A program made the position numbers and the translations under genes. The notes below the pieces were generated by a model. The model searched no databases. It was given only the letters and a program-made list of their open reading frames with translations, and was not told the origin of the DNA. Positions 38,470 to 50,982 of a stretch of DNA of 64,000 nucleotides are shown here, piece by piece. The stretch spans positions 9,817,693-9,881,692 of the forward strand of contig CM022675.1 in assembly GCA_012295275.1 (NCBI GenBank), read 5' to 3'. The stretch's first letter is position 1. Each line of letters begins with the position of its first letter. The stretch is from Chrysomallon squamiferum. Its lineage: Eukaryota; Mollusca; Gastropoda; Neomphalida; Peltospiridae.

Positions 38470-40499
38470 GCTGCCCACTTGGGTCATTTTTTCTAGTGTC
38501 AAGGAAAACACAAACCTTACTTCCTAGTTGTTAAGTGTTTTTCACATTAAATCGGTCAAAACAGATATCGTATTTTCGTTTCCATTTTCTAGTGAATTTT
38601 TTATGAAAGATTTATGATGTGATTTTTTTTTAACTGAAGGAAAACTTTGTTAATGGCTTTTCATTAAAGATTAACTGAAGTTAAAAAAAAATAATTAAAA
38701 TGTATATATATATAAAAAAACAATATTAAATGAAATGTAAAAGAAAATTTCATACAGAAGGTGCTTAATCTAATTATTAAATGAATATTAAAGACCATCC
38801 CCCCCCAAAAAAAATAAAAAAATAAAATAAAATAAATAAATAAATAAAAAAGTAATTACATTTTTAAATGAAAAAGTTAAAATTTTAAAAAAAATTAATA
38901 AAGAAAGAAATAAACAAAAAATTAATTTAAAAAAAATTAAACTGGAATCTTATTTAAATTCTACTGCTTTTCTTATGTCCTAATATTTTATTTTATTATA
39001 TTTTTTGTTTATTTATTTATTTATTTTTTTTTTTTTCGATTCACCATTCTAAGTTATAATTTTATTTCAGATTAAAAAGGAAAAACGGTTATTATTATTT
39101 ATATATACAGAGACTTTTTTATATATTTTTATTATTTATATATAAACAGAACAAAACTAAAAATTAAAAAAAATATAGTTTCCAATCAAAGTATAAAACA
39201 TATGAAATACAAAGTATTTTCCTGGAGGAAAAAAATCAAGTAAAATGAACATGTAATTAAATTATATTTTCAAGGATGTGCATGCTTGTGTTTTAAGTGG
39301 ACTCAAAGAATCTTCACACCAGTTAGTGATGGGTATTAGCTGTTTACTTCATTCCCACTTTGTCTGGTGACGAGTTCATGGTGGGCTTCTGTCACGTAAA
39401 CATTTAGTTGAAAGCAAAAGTATAATCACTGTAGTAATAAGTAGGTGCATCGTTTATTAGTTCCATGTGAAAATTTTCACACTTTTTTTTTTTTATGTTA
39501 TAAATTAAGGAACTTTTGATTTTATGAAATATGGTTTTAGTTATATTTTAGGCGATTTTTTATTTCTTTCTTTGTTTGTTTGGTTTTTTTAGTTTGTTTA
39601 TTTGTTGTTTAATATTATTATTTTATATAAAAAAATTATTATAGTATATTTATATATATATATATATATATTTATAGACTTATTTTATACATAAAAAAAT
39701 TATTTATTCATTTTTTCAGTACTTGTTTCCACAGAACAAAGATATATAATCAATACATTTTTTTTTTTTTTAAATCACAAAATAAATAAATAACATAAAG
39801 AAAACCTCCAAAACAAATACACAGTCAAAAACAAAAACAAAACAAATAACTCCTAAATCAACATATGATTTTCTTCACATCATATCAAAGCAAAAAACAA
39901 CAAAACTCCACCATATCATTTCAAAGAAAAAAAAGAAAAGATCTCAACAAAAACCAACTTGATATAACACCAAAGCAGAAAAAAAAAAAAAAAGGCCCCC
40001 CCACTCACATCATTTGCTTCATACCATACCAAAATAATAATAATAATTGAAAAAAATAAATAAAAGAATAAAAATAAATAAAACATTTCAGTATTAAATC
40101 GAAATGCCAAGATTCTTATTACCGATGCCACAGCAATCATTATTGTTGTTATTCTGTCGGCAGACATCTTGGAAAGTGAATTTGGAAAGTGTTAATACAG
40201 CATCTTACAAAAGTGTTTGTGAGGTCTGAATACAGAACATTCCTGATTCTGTAGTCATTTGGTCTGTTGTCAGAATCATTAAAATATGTGTTTCGTTTTC
40301 GTTTACTTTTTGTGGCCTGTTAAAGGAAAATGCACACAAAAAGTTTTTCAGGTTTTTTGGTGGGTTTTTTTGACAAATTTTAATTTTCTAATATTGTTGT
40401 TGTTTTTGTTAATTATTTAAAAATTATTTTCATTTGTTATTTATTTATTTTATTATATTTTTCTGTTATTATTACTTAATATTATTGTTATTACCGTTG
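38470..40499. other. AT-rich sequence, no gene seen
   Basis: A-rich and AAAT-rich blocks at about 38790-38960 and 39950-40085, (AT)n about 39652-39670, TTTA and AAAC words. A weak exon-like segment follows CTGTCGGCAG near 40162 (20 open codons) without a good donor. Confidence 0.5.
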
Positions 40500-41273
40500 T
40501 GTTAAATAAATAAAATAAAATAAAATAAAATTAAAATTAAATTAAATTAAATTAAATTGAAAATGGGAAAATAAAGTGAAGAAAAAAAAAAGTTTTTAAA
40601 CTTTTTGGATTTCAAATAATCAATTTGTCAACACTTAGCTTTCTAAAGTTGAAAGTTGACAGTAGAAACTTAACATTTTCATGCAGCTCTTAAACATATT
40701 CTGTAATTTAAACCAAACAGTTAACAACTTAGTATCTGAAATTCAGCTTACATAAACTAACATAACAGACACATTTTTGTTACAATTTAAGTAACAGTCA
40801 ATGATTGTAAGTGACTTTTTCATACCTTTATTTGAAACTGGTCATATGCAGTGTAACATGAGTGTATGTGTGTATGTATGTGTGTCTGTCTGTATGTTAG
40901 TAATTCTATAGTTCAAAATGCCTGGATGTGTTTTAGTTAATGGGAGAAGTCATTAATATGAATTAGTGTTGATTTTGGAAGGAAATGCTTTTTGGCATGA
41001 AAAATACGAGTTTTACACTCTTCCAAGTCATTTCAGTTCTAATTTAATCATTTTGTGAGAACTGTTGTATGATATTATTATTACATAGATACATACATAC
41101 ATACATACATACATACATACATACATACACACTTATAAACAGCCACATGTATATATATACTTGTATGCACAAACACACACACACATACAGCCTTTATATA
41201 CATACACATACACATACACTTATATATATATATATATAATTATATACATACATTTATACATATATACATACAC

Positions 41274-41309
<36 letters not shown>

Positions 41310-41485
41310 ACATACATACATACATACATACATAGACATGCTTATAAACACACATACATACACACATACACACACACATCACCACATTTTCATTCAACTC
41401 TATACGACATTTTCACTTACACATACATACACACTGATAAAAACACACACACACACACATACATTATTAACCCCCCACTCACCCT
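40500..41485. repeat. AAAAT, ATAC and CA arrays
   Basis: (AAAAT/AAATT)n about 40500-40560, (ATAC)n about 41087-41128, and mixed TA/CA/ATAC sequence at about 41150-41460. 40565-41085 is unique with no gene seen. Confidence 0.85.
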
Positions 41486-41511
41486 CCACACGCCCTCACT
41501 CCCCCACACAG

Positions 41512-41574
41512 ATTCGCGTGCACGCTGTAGAGTCCGCTGTGATATATTACATTGATTCGACCAATCCCACATGA
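41512..41574 (+). CDS. Candidate terminal exon (63 nt incl. stop), unknown gene
   Basis: A long pyrimidine-rich acceptor (CCCTCACTCCCCCACACAG) precedes a frame reading IRVHAVESAVIYYIDSTNPT and TGA (41572-41574). The patch keeps CpGs (CGCG, CCGC, TTCGA) while its neighbours have almost none. No family is recognised. The acceptor could also be just the CA-rich tract to its left. Confidence 0.3.
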   Translation: MRVHAVESAVIYYIDSTNPT

Positions 41575-41935
41575 GAAAGAAGAGAAGACTGAGAGAGCGA
41601 GAGAGAAGAGAGAGAGAGGATGAGGAAGTTGGTAATTTCTACGAGGAAACTACTTCATTTTGATTTTCCTGTCAGTTTGAATTACCACTAGAGAAATGCG
41701 TTTGATAAAAATCTCAGAAAAATAATCAAGTGGGGTGGAGGTGGGGGGGGAGGAAAAATGAAAAGTCATTCATTGATAAACATGTAAACTGTGTTTTGTG
41801 GTATTCAGCATTTTTTTTTCTTTCTTTCATTCTTTCTTTCTTTCTCTCTCTCCAACTTATTTTTTTTTTTGGTGATCTCTTCCTGAATCTCTCTCTCTCT
41901 CTCTCTCTCTTTTGTTCTCTTATCTATGGTAATGA
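41575..41935. other. GA-rich and T/C-rich sequence
   Basis: Short GA repeats near 41590-41620, a G-run near 41741, and TTTC/CT repeats at about 41810-41910. No gene is seen. Confidence 0.5.
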
Positions 41936-41964
41936 TATTAATGATGCATGTAATATATAGTAAT

Positions 41965-42011
41965 AGTTAAAATAATAGTAATAATAATAATAATAATGAG
42001 TAATATAATAG

Positions 42012-42061
<50 letters not shown>

Positions 42062-42262
42062 TATAATAATAATATATAATAATAATAATAATAATATATA
42101 ATAATAAATAATAATAATAATAATAATAATAATATATAATAATAATATATAATAATAATAATAATAATAATATATAATATATAATATATAATAATAATAA
42201 TATATAATAATAATAATAATAAGAATAATAATAATAATAATCTAATAATAATAATAATCATA
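41965..42262. repeat. ~300-bp (AAT)n/(ATAATAT)n array
   Basis: Pure A/T compound array of AAT triplets and ATAATATAT blocks, the longest A/T-only microsatellite here. Confidence 0.95.
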
Positions 42263-42327
42263 GTAACAATAGTAACAATAATGATAATTACAGAAGTAGA
42301 AATAGTAGTGGTAGTAATAGTAGTGTT

Positions 42328-42429
42328 GTTTTTTCCCCGATTACACTTTAAACTGTGAACAATCAGATCATCTACTTGGCCACTCAGAATCTCGACAAGC
42401 TGATATTTATCATGGTCGCTATTCGCCAT
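42328..42429 (-). CDS. Candidate coding start on the minus strand, unknown gene
   Basis: ATG at 42427-42429 (minus) opens a frame beginning MANSDHDKYQLVEILSGQ and continuing VDDLIVHSLKCNRGKN before it runs into the triplet array. Charged, non-repetitive composition and retained CpGs favour coding. A possible donor is CAA|GTAGAT after the Q. Two plus-strand frames are also open here, so strand and coding status are uncertain. Confidence 0.3.
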
Positions 42430-42842
42430 TCAATCACGTTATGCTTATTATTACACTCTGTTAATTTTTCTCCCAAATCACAGCTGACTTTTTCAAGCCA
42501 GAGCTCTCCCACTTCCACAGAAAATTATTCTCCTACAATAATGTTACTAGAAGCTTTATGAAAATGATTTGGATTTGAAAGGACTTAAGTATATAAATGG
42601 TATTTAGCAATAGAAAGTATTTTAGTATATTCTTTTGTCTGAGGTTGTAATTATGTGTGTATGTATTTTAATTATAATGCTTTGTTATGTTGTTCTTTGG
42701 TTGGTATGATTTTAAGTTTTTGTGTGTATAAATCTGTCTGTCTGTCTGTCTGTTTGTGTATCTCTTTCATTCTCCCATTTTTTTTCTCTCTCATTTTTTT
42801 CTTTCTATCTCTGGTTTTCTTTGATTTTTTCTATTTTTCTCA

Positions 42843-42856
<14 letters not shown>
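42430..42856. other. Unique then pyrimidine-rich sequence
   Basis: No gene is seen; (CTGT)n near 42738-42752. Confidence 0.4.
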
Positions 42857-42923
<67 letters not shown>

Positions 42924-43021
42924 CTCATTTTGACATTTCTCAGTTACTAAAAGTTATGTCTAAAATAAATAATAAAAATAATACTAATAATACAATAACT
43001 ATAATAATAAAAAATACATAA

Positions 43022-43079
<58 letters not shown>

Positions 43080-43135
43080 TAAATAAATAAATAAATAAAT
43101 ATATAAATAAATAAATAAAATAAAATAAAAATAAA
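42857..43135. repeat. (CT)n, (AAT)n and (AAAT)n arrays
   Basis: (CT)n about 42857-42920, (AAT)n about 43026-43077, (AAAT)n about 43078-43130. Confidence 0.95.
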
Positions 43136-44122
43136 TTTAAAAAAAGAACCCCCTCATGTTTATTCTTTAAACTTTTCTCTCACGCCTATTAAAACCGTTT
43201 GACACCACGCCCAAGCCAATTATCTCCGCGAAATTTCTACATCAATAACTGACCACAACAGTGACCACTGGGAAGTGAAAAATTGACCACAGTTTAGCAC
43301 ATTTACTTAGCAAAGGTCAGAAACCATTAAACCACAGAACAGCAGCATCTATCATGTTCGTATTTGTCAGGCAGTTGTACTATATGTAATATATCCAACA
43401 GCTATCAAGACCAGACTTTCAAAGAGAAAAATTTCTATTATTCCAAGCTGAAAAAAAACAAAAAAATAAACCATTCGGTCTTTTAGGAGATCATGCACGG
43501 ATTGGGAAAAAGGGAAAAAGAACACAAGATTTTTGTTTGTTTGTTTTGTCTTCAATACACTGCGTGAAATTTTATACACTTAATTTTAATTTCTTCATAT
43601 GTATTTAATAATAAAATATATTATATACGTGGGATAAAAAAAAAGGTAGGAAATAGAATTTAATGCCTGGGTAAAGAATTTGTTTGTTTGTTTTCGGAGA
43701 AAGTTTGCTGAAGGAATGCGTTTGACCTTTCTGTTTAAGTACATTAAGTGAATGAAATTTTGTTTGTTTAACCCCTTGTGTGCCATGTCAAAGAGACAGA
43801 CCTGCTTTTTATACCTGTGTATAATTAACCAGGTAACAACACATGTACAGGTGAATGGTTAGATCAAAGCAGAAGTTGTTACCTGTAATATATATATATA
43901 TTTTTTTTTTACCTTTTTAACGATGAAGTCTATTTTGTCTTATACCTTGTTTTTTTGTTTTTTTCTATTTCTTTAGATTGTTTATTTATTTATTAAAGGT
44001 TACCTGTATTTTTACCTTTTACCCCTAGAAGTAATGTTTATTTTCCACCTTGGTGGGTTTATCAAATACAAACATTTTTAAGTCAAAATACTTAAATTCA
44101 CTTCGTTTTTTTATTCATTAAA

Positions 44123-44153
<31 letters not shown>

Positions 44154-44440
44154 CACACACACAAACAGAGTATTAATGTATGTGTGTGTCTGTATGTTTG
44201 TCTGCATGTGAAATATTTATATGTTTAATATATTTATTTTATTTCATTCCATTTGATAAATTTTAAACTTAACTATACATTCTCCCACACTCAAGTCTAT
44301 AGTGACCAATTAAATATTATACTGACCATAAAATGATATATTGCAGTGACCAATTAAATACATATCTGTATTAATCAGTGGTCAAGTAAATTGTGTGAAA
44401 CTGACCATTTCCTCAATAGGTTAATAGAAGTGAAATGTGT
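43136..44440. other. Unique sequence with A and CA runs
   Basis: CCAATTATCTCCGCG near 43216. Several TTACCTG words at 43800-44010. A-run about 44120-44139 followed by (CA)n to about 44162. AGTGACCAATTAAATA is present twice (about 44300 and 44347). No gene is seen. Confidence 0.45.
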
Positions 44441-44713
44441 GTGTGTGTGTGTTTTAGTGTGTGAAAGAGAAACGGAAGGGAAGAAGAGAGAGAAATAAAT
44501 GAATGAGGGAGAGAAAAAAAAAGAAAAACAGGAGGGTGAGAGGTTAGGGAGAGTTAGAAAGAATGAGGGAAAGGAAAAGAGACAGAGAACTAGGGAATGA
44601 AAGTATAAGAAAAAGAGAGAGAGAATGAGAAAGGGGAGAAAAGAGACAAAGATGGAGAAAGAGAGAGTTAGACATAGAGTGAGAGATGAGAGAAAGAGTG
44701 TGTGTGTGTGTGC

Positions 44714-44770
<57 letters not shown>
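44441..44770. repeat. GA-rich tract and (GT)n array
   Basis: Purine-rich on the plus strand at 44460-44697, then (GT)n at about 44698-44770. Confidence 0.93.
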
Positions 44771-44771
<1 letters not shown>

Positions 44772-45515
44772 ATTTGTAGGGGTATGCAATTTGTATAATT
44801 AAAAATGTTTGTAACAGAAATAGTTACAGATCACTTTATGAACTCTTAACAAAAACGCTAATTCAGAGATTAAATATAAAATTTTGTACAAGAAAACTTC
44901 ACTGATTTAAATTCTCAGCATTGTTTAGATTGGGATAAAAGGACTCAGAGTAACAAGAGGTTGATTGATTGAGTGACCTCTTGGACTTTAAGTGGACACT
45001 TGACCAAACTGGCCACTCTGATGTCTTGGACAAACATGTTACTAATGGTGTTACATGACAATGCTTTTATCCACAGTGTGTACACCTTTCTTTACCTTCA
45101 ATTGTCTTGTCTTAATTTTAATCTTCAAATTAGTTCCCTGTCACTAAATTAAATGTTTGGCCATGTTAGGAATCCTTCTGATGGTCATTTTTGAGCCAGG
45201 TAGTGATGGGGGGGGGATGTCCATTTCGTAGTGGTTGTTCATGTATGCTTGATAACTGAACATTGTTTACAAGTGGCTCTCCTCTTGATCTGTATAATTG
45301 ATTATCTTCTCACTGTTTTATTATGTCGGTGGCAGTCCTCTTAATACTGTACATTCATACTTACAGACACACAGACACAAAGACGTATGAGGCAGTAAGC
45401 AGACATATAAAAACTCACATTAATCAAAGAACATATACATTCTGTCAAAAAAACCCCAACAAAACACTACTACTAATAATAAAAAATCCCAGCTACCCTT
45501 CATCTTTAATGAACA
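44771..45515. other. Unique sequence, no gene seen
   Basis: Contains GGTGGCAGTCCTCTT near 45329, related to the 34-bp minisatellite at 51 kb, and eight G near 45209. Confidence 0.4.
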
Positions 45516-45519
45516 TAAA

Positions 45520-45745
45520 TACAGATATAAAAATCAGGTGAAATTAAGGTAAAATCCACGGCAAAATTATTATAAAATTCAGATAATATTAAGATAAAAT
45601 TCAGGTTAAATTAAGATAAAATCCAGTTAAATTAACACAAAATTCAGGTGAAATTAAAATTAAATTCAGCTAAAATCAAGATAAAATCCAGATATAATTA
45701 AAATAAATTCCAAGTAAAATTAAGACTAATTCAGTCAAAAACATG
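45520..45745. repeat. ~21-bp minisatellite (AAATTCAGGTGAAATTAAGAT)
   Basis: About ten diverged copies alternating TTCAGGTAAAATTAAGA and TCCAGATAAAATTAAAA. Confidence 0.8.
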
Positions 45746-46795
45746 TACACACATAATTTAATTTACAAACTCTGTTAAGTTCTGTAAACAAAATTAAATA
45801 AATAAAAATATAAATCCTGCAAATCCAGATTAAAAAAAAACTACCTAAGTCAAGGTAAAAACTGAATAAAAAAAATAAACAAGTAAATCAAATTAAATAA
45901 AATAGTAAACTCTGCCAGAATTATTCAGTAACAGAGGCCAAAGAAAAACATTAAACTGTTTTTGAATATTCCTCCAACACAGAATAAATCATGTTGTTTT
46001 TATTGTAAATATTTTACAGTGCAAACAAAACACTCAGATAGTGTTTACATTATGTACAAATACATACATGTACATATTCCATTAAACAGACGTATATACA
46101 TGAACATACAAACATACATATGTACATATATGCATACATATAAACATACATACATAAATATGTACATACATTGCATACAATTATAAATGTACATTTGTGT
46201 GTGTGTGTGTGTGTGTGTGTACCAGTATAATTAAATATATGATATGTATGTTTCTCTTTCTCTAACCCTTTTTCTCATTTTAAAATTCTCTCTCTCTCTC
46301 TCTCTCTCTCAACTACAGTCTACTTTATGAATTACTATAAAAAAAAATTATAAAAAAAGACAAAAAGAAACTAACACATCTGTACACATTTGTTTCTAAA
46401 AGCTGAATGAGGCACTACCAGAGAAGTTTAATTCAAAAGATAAAATGAATTAACAACAAAAAAAACCCCATTAAAACAAAACTTCCACAAAATGACTTTA
46501 AAGTTTAATTCTAAACAAATGACTCTGAACTTTAACCTTTACCTTTGAAGCTGTCTTTTTAGAAAACCAAATATTTTAAAACAAAAAGAAAAAAGAAAAC
46601 TAATAATAATTCACAAATGAACCCTTAATCTTTTTTTAGTCACACAATCAGACTTGACTGAGCCAAATTAACGTCATTAACTGAATATTCACTGAGTTTT
46701 AGACTCAAAGTTTATCAAAGCAGTAAATTACAAACAAATCTGGGACTCTTTCTTCTCGATAAAATGAAAATCAAAATGTCTCGAACTACAGTCGC
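45746..46795. other. A-rich unique sequence with GT and CT runs
   Basis: ATAC repeats about 46055-46160, (GT)n about 46197-46220, (CT)n about 46288-46310. Very few CpGs. No gene is seen. Confidence 0.5.
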
Positions 46796-46963
46796 TCATT
46801 TCACTTCTGCTCCGTCAAGTTTATCAAGTCGTTTGTCAAGTTTATCAAGACGTTCTTTCATTTGAGCGAGTTTATCAGGGGTTAATCGTTGATCGGCCAT
46901 ATTTCTTACTTGATTTGGCTGAATTTTCTCTGACGAGGCAGAAGAATCATTCGAATCGGCTTC
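46796..46963 (-). CDS. Small coiled-coil ORF or terminal exon on the minus strand
   Basis: The minus-strand ATG at 46898-46900 has A at -3 and G at +4 and opens 34 codons beginning MADQRLTPDKLAQMKERLDK and ending in LDGAEVK, TGA at 46796-46798. The hexapeptide RLDKLD is present twice, 7 residues apart, with leucines spaced as in a coiled coil. The frame stays open upstream for 21 more codons (beginning EADSNDSSASSEK) to a TTAATTAG at 46964-46970, which is an in-frame stop or, if the region is spliced, a weak acceptor. The segment keeps about 15 CpGs in 300 bp. It may be a microprotein gene or a last exon. The product is not recognised. Confidence 0.45.
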   Translation of the reverse strand, partial: EADSNDSSASSEKIQPNQVRNMADQRLTPDKLAQMKERLDKLDKRLDKLDGAEVK

Positions 46964-47250
46964 CTAATTAACCCTTTCAGTGCTGTGTGTGTGGAAGCTT
47001 ATCGAACAATTTATCTTTCAGTTATGCTACGTTATGGAGATGTGAATTGCCGATCAGTCAGACTGTCTTTTTTTTTTTTTTGTCTTGTCCTTTTGTATAG
47101 AATTAACCCTTTGTGTTGTGACACAGTGATTCTCAAGTGATTAACCCTTTGTATTTCAAGTGCCCGAAGTGGAGCAGTGGGACAAATGAAAAGTGGATGA
47201 AGTGGTTTTGGGGTTTTTCAGTTGTGTAGAAATACCGAATGAGTCATGGA
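46964..47250. other. Upstream region of the 46.8-kb ORF with TTAACCCTTTG words
   Basis: ATTAACCCTTT words at about 46968, 47103 and 47142. CpGs are retained to about 47052. T-run about 47070-47081. On the minus strand this would be the 5' flank of the small ORF. Confidence 0.4.
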
Positions 47251-47650
47251 ACTGTGGATGGATGGATGGATGGATGGATGGATGAATGCTTGTTTAATGA
47301 ATGACTGAACGTTTTAATGGTTAATTATGGAACAAGTGGATGAATGAATGAAATAATTAAATAAATAAATGATGGATGGATGGATATTGGGTAGATATAT
47401 GCATTCATAAATACATCCATACATCCATCCATCCATCCATCCATACATTCATACATCCATCCATACATACATACATACATACATACATACATACTTACAA
47501 AGATACATACATACTACATACATTGATAAACACATACACATATAAAGACATAGATACATGGACACATACATGCAAAATATATATATATATATACACACAT
47601 ACACAAACACTACACACACAAACACATAAGACTAAATGAATTGATTAAAT
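47251..47650. repeat. GGAT, CATC and ATAC tetranucleotide arrays
   Basis: (GGAT)n about 47257-47283, (CATC)n about 47416-47465, (ATAC)n about 47463-47495, with related copies to 47600. Confidence 0.92.
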
Positions 47651-47744
47651 GAATAAATGAATATAAACAGTAAACAATACGAACAAAATAAGGAACAAAT
47701 AGAAAAACAGATAATTAAGGACAGACAGACAAATGGTTTAAGAG

Positions 47745-47778
<34 letters not shown>

Positions 47779-48361
47779 ATTTCTGATAAATGAACGGTCA
47801 AACTTAGAGGCATGTTATTCTTTTTTTTTTCTGAGAAAGCTGTAACATTTAAATTTAATAAAAAAAGACTTTGAGAAAAAGAGCAAGAGAAGATAAAAGA
47901 AATAAAAAGTTGAGAAAAGAGAGAGAGAAGTTGTTTTATTCAGTTATTTCTGCAGAGTGGCTTGTATCAAGTGTGAACTCAGGAGGCTGTGGCATTAAAA
48001 TGTCAAATTAGAAACATTTGTTTTTCTTCTTTGTGTTTCTCTCATTGATCTCTCAATTAACTTCTTTTCTTTTCTTTTTTCCTTTTTTCTTTTAGTGCAT
48101 TTCATATTTATTTATTCATTTATTTACTTATATATTTATTTATTTACTTCTATATTTACTTATTTATTTACTTATATATTTATTTTATTTAAAAATGTGT
48201 AAACTTGCTTCATCCCACATTTCTCTGTTGATTTATTGATATATTCATATACCTGTATGTCTACCTGCATAGCCATCAATCTATATTTATCTATTTATCT
48301 GTCTTTCTATCTTTCTGTTTGTCTATTTATCTGTCTATTGCCCATCCTTTATTTACCTATT

Positions 48362-48396
<35 letters not shown>

Positions 48397-48640
48397 ATGT
48401 GTGTGTGTGTGTGTGTGTGCATGATAAACAAATTAAAGTTTCAACAGAACAAAACATTTAAAATTTGTTACCAAGAATTGAAAGAGTTAAACTAATTTAA
48501 TAAACAGCGCATTTACAATACAAAGACTTAATTAAAGATTTAAAAAAAAAATGCCTCTGCATTCTTTCAAAGCTACTTAATTTGTTTGTACTTTCTCTTT
48601 TATCATTTGGTTTGTTCTTTTTTTCCTTTATTGCATGCTT
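47651..48640. other. A-rich run, TTTA, CTAT, CT and GT arrays
   Basis: A-run of about 32 at 47746-47777, ACTT/TTTA at about 48105-48190, CTAT/CTGT about 48275-48345, (CT)n about 48362-48387, (GT)n about 48398-48419. No gene is seen. Confidence 0.6.
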
Positions 48641-48860
48641 TGTTCTTTCACCGACTACAAGGCTTCTGGTGCAATGTCGTCGAGTACAATCAAATGACGT
48701 TTCCACGACGATGTTTTGCTGCTTGTTAACATGCTAATTAGTTCCTAATAAACTGAAACAATTAAGTTGAAGATGGGAACAGAACTAAACAAGATTTAAC
48801 AGTTTAAGCGTCCAGAAGTTTTCTTTGAAATCTGGTTGTCGTAGCAACAGACAGGACAAA
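48641..48860. promoter_or_regulatory. CpG-retaining islet with an X-box-like palindrome
   Basis: A dense patch with GTCGTCGAG, ACGTTTCCACGACG and, at 48835-48848, GTTGTC-GT-AGCAAC, a good match to the RFX X-box layout. No coding frame stands out. Confidence 0.3.
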
Positions 48861-50330
48861 CAGTTGAGTTTTACTTCAGTTTTAAGACATTAAAAAAGAA
48901 AGAAAAAAAATGAGCAATAATGTTAATATTAACCTTTTTACTGCATAAGTGAAAATAGCTCTCGGCAAAATCAACAAGATTAGTAATTTCACTGTTGTCC
49001 CACAGATGGCAGCACATACTGGGGGGATATGGTGTTTGGGAGTCTCTAGGGGGATGTCCATTTCTTACAGTATAATGAAATTTTTTTAAAGGTTGTGTGA
49101 TAAGGCTCTGCTTTCTGAAGTTAGACGTAATAAAATTCAGCGTCTGCTTATCACAAGTTGAGGGTTAAAGGGTTTGTGAAAATAAAAATATAATTAAAGA
49201 TATTATAATAGTGAAAAAAAAAAATAATAATAATAATAAAAGAAATAATAAAATAAAATTTAAAAAAATTAATCTTTTGGTTAAAATAAATAAAATAAAG
49301 TTAAAAAGCAAAATGTAATATCCCCATATTATCTTAGAATTATCTTGCCTTTTTACTGCATTAAGAAGATGACATAATTCATCTTGTATTTCCAAATAAT
49401 TAATTAAAAATTGTCTTCAAGAAATAGCAAAAATTAGAATCAATTAACATATGAAAGAAATGAGCTTGTATTTAACATTAATTTGAAAATGATATAAAAG
49501 GCCATTTAAAAACAAAATTTAAAAATTAAATTTGCAAGAAAGAGATATTTAAAAATAGAAATAAAATTAATTAATGAAATTCTAAACTTATTACACTGCA
49601 AGAAATTTGTTTTTTCAAGAAAGAGAAATAATTAAAATCAGTGATTGAAATTAAATTTAAAATGTGTTATCTTATAAAATGATTTGGAAGAAAAAAAAAA
49701 AAAAATTAAAAAAAATTTGGCAAAATGGCTTAAATAAAATGAAATTAAAAGTGAATGTAATATAAAACAAAAAATTGCTTTCAGCTTAAAAACATATTAC
49801 AAAATTAAAAAAAAAGAAAAAAAGTAGCTTCAAGAAAAAATCAAAGTAAAAAACTAATTAATAAAATGAAATTAAAACATGCACTTACTACAAAACAAGA
49901 ATGAAAAAGGATTTTCAAAAATTAATGAAATGAAACTGAAAACATGGCCATATTTCTGAAGATGTTCTTGAGAGGCTGCAAGGGAAAATTTTTCAAATCT
50001 TCGTCTTTTGTTTGGAGAGGCAGAGCGATCATGACAATAAAAAAAAATAAAAATGAAGTGCTGTTCATCATCTGAGGAGAGTGATTAATGGGGAGATAAC
50101 TGTGACTCATCCTGCCTGAGGAGTTTGGTTGATCATATTTCATCTTGATTCACGATGAATCATAGAAAAAAGTTACAAGACATTGTGACCTAGTCTGCAA
50201 GAAATCAAATAAACGTGATGAGTTGCACATCCGTTCAGATGCATCTGTCTGTCTGTTGGTCTCATTGTTTCTTTTCTTTTACAGGTTGAGATTTTGAGTT
50301 ACACAGTTAGCTGTGTTGGATGTACATATA
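48861..50330. other. A-rich unique sequence
   Basis: AAT repeats near 49220-49260 and many A-runs. GGGGAGATAACTG is at about 50090-50102. No gene is seen. Confidence 0.45.
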
Positions 50331-50504
50331 TACAAACATACATACATACATACATACATACATACATACATACATACATACATACATACGAACATAAATA
50401 TATACACATACATACATTACATATATATATATATATATATATACAAAAACACACACACACACACACACATATGCACTACATATATACATACACACATACA
50501 TATG

Positions 50505-50539
<35 letters not shown>

Positions 50540-50735
50540 CATACATCCAAAATACAAAAACATGGATACATATTTCAAAGAAAGAGATTCCTATGTACAT
50601 TCATATACATATAGATAAGTATCAGTCAAGATCACACAAACACACACACACACACACACACACATCCACACACATCCACACATCCAAATATACCCACATA
50701 TATATATACACACACACACATACTACATATCCCAA
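50331..50735. repeat. (ATAC)n, (TA)n and (CA)n arrays
   Basis: (ATAC)n about 50335-50390, (TA)n about 50421-50443 and 50505-50535, (CA)n about 50448-50469 and 50638-50662. Confidence 0.94.
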
Positions 50736-50982
50736 CACACACTCACAGACTGACAGCATTGCATAGAACCAGCTGCTATGTTGGTGGCAGGCAATTCTAA
50801 CAACTCGTATATAACTAACTGTGAAGCAAAGTGCTTTGACAAAGATAACAAGACCTGACTTACTAATAACACAAATATTGATGTCAATCTTCTCAAGTAT
50901 TCAGTACATTAATGTTCATAATTGGACTTTGGTAGAGTTTCATTAACGTAGATGTAGCAGGATAACTTGGAGCCTGCACAAG

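Noticed and set aside
41161-41480. Thr/His/Tyr-rich open frame
   Set aside because: It is a translation of CA/ATAC repeats; only the last 20 codons (41512-41574) have independent support and are listed separately.
41938-42327. Ile/Leu/Tyr-rich minus-strand frame
   Set aside because: It is a translation of the AAT array; only its N-terminal part at 42328-42429 looks coding.
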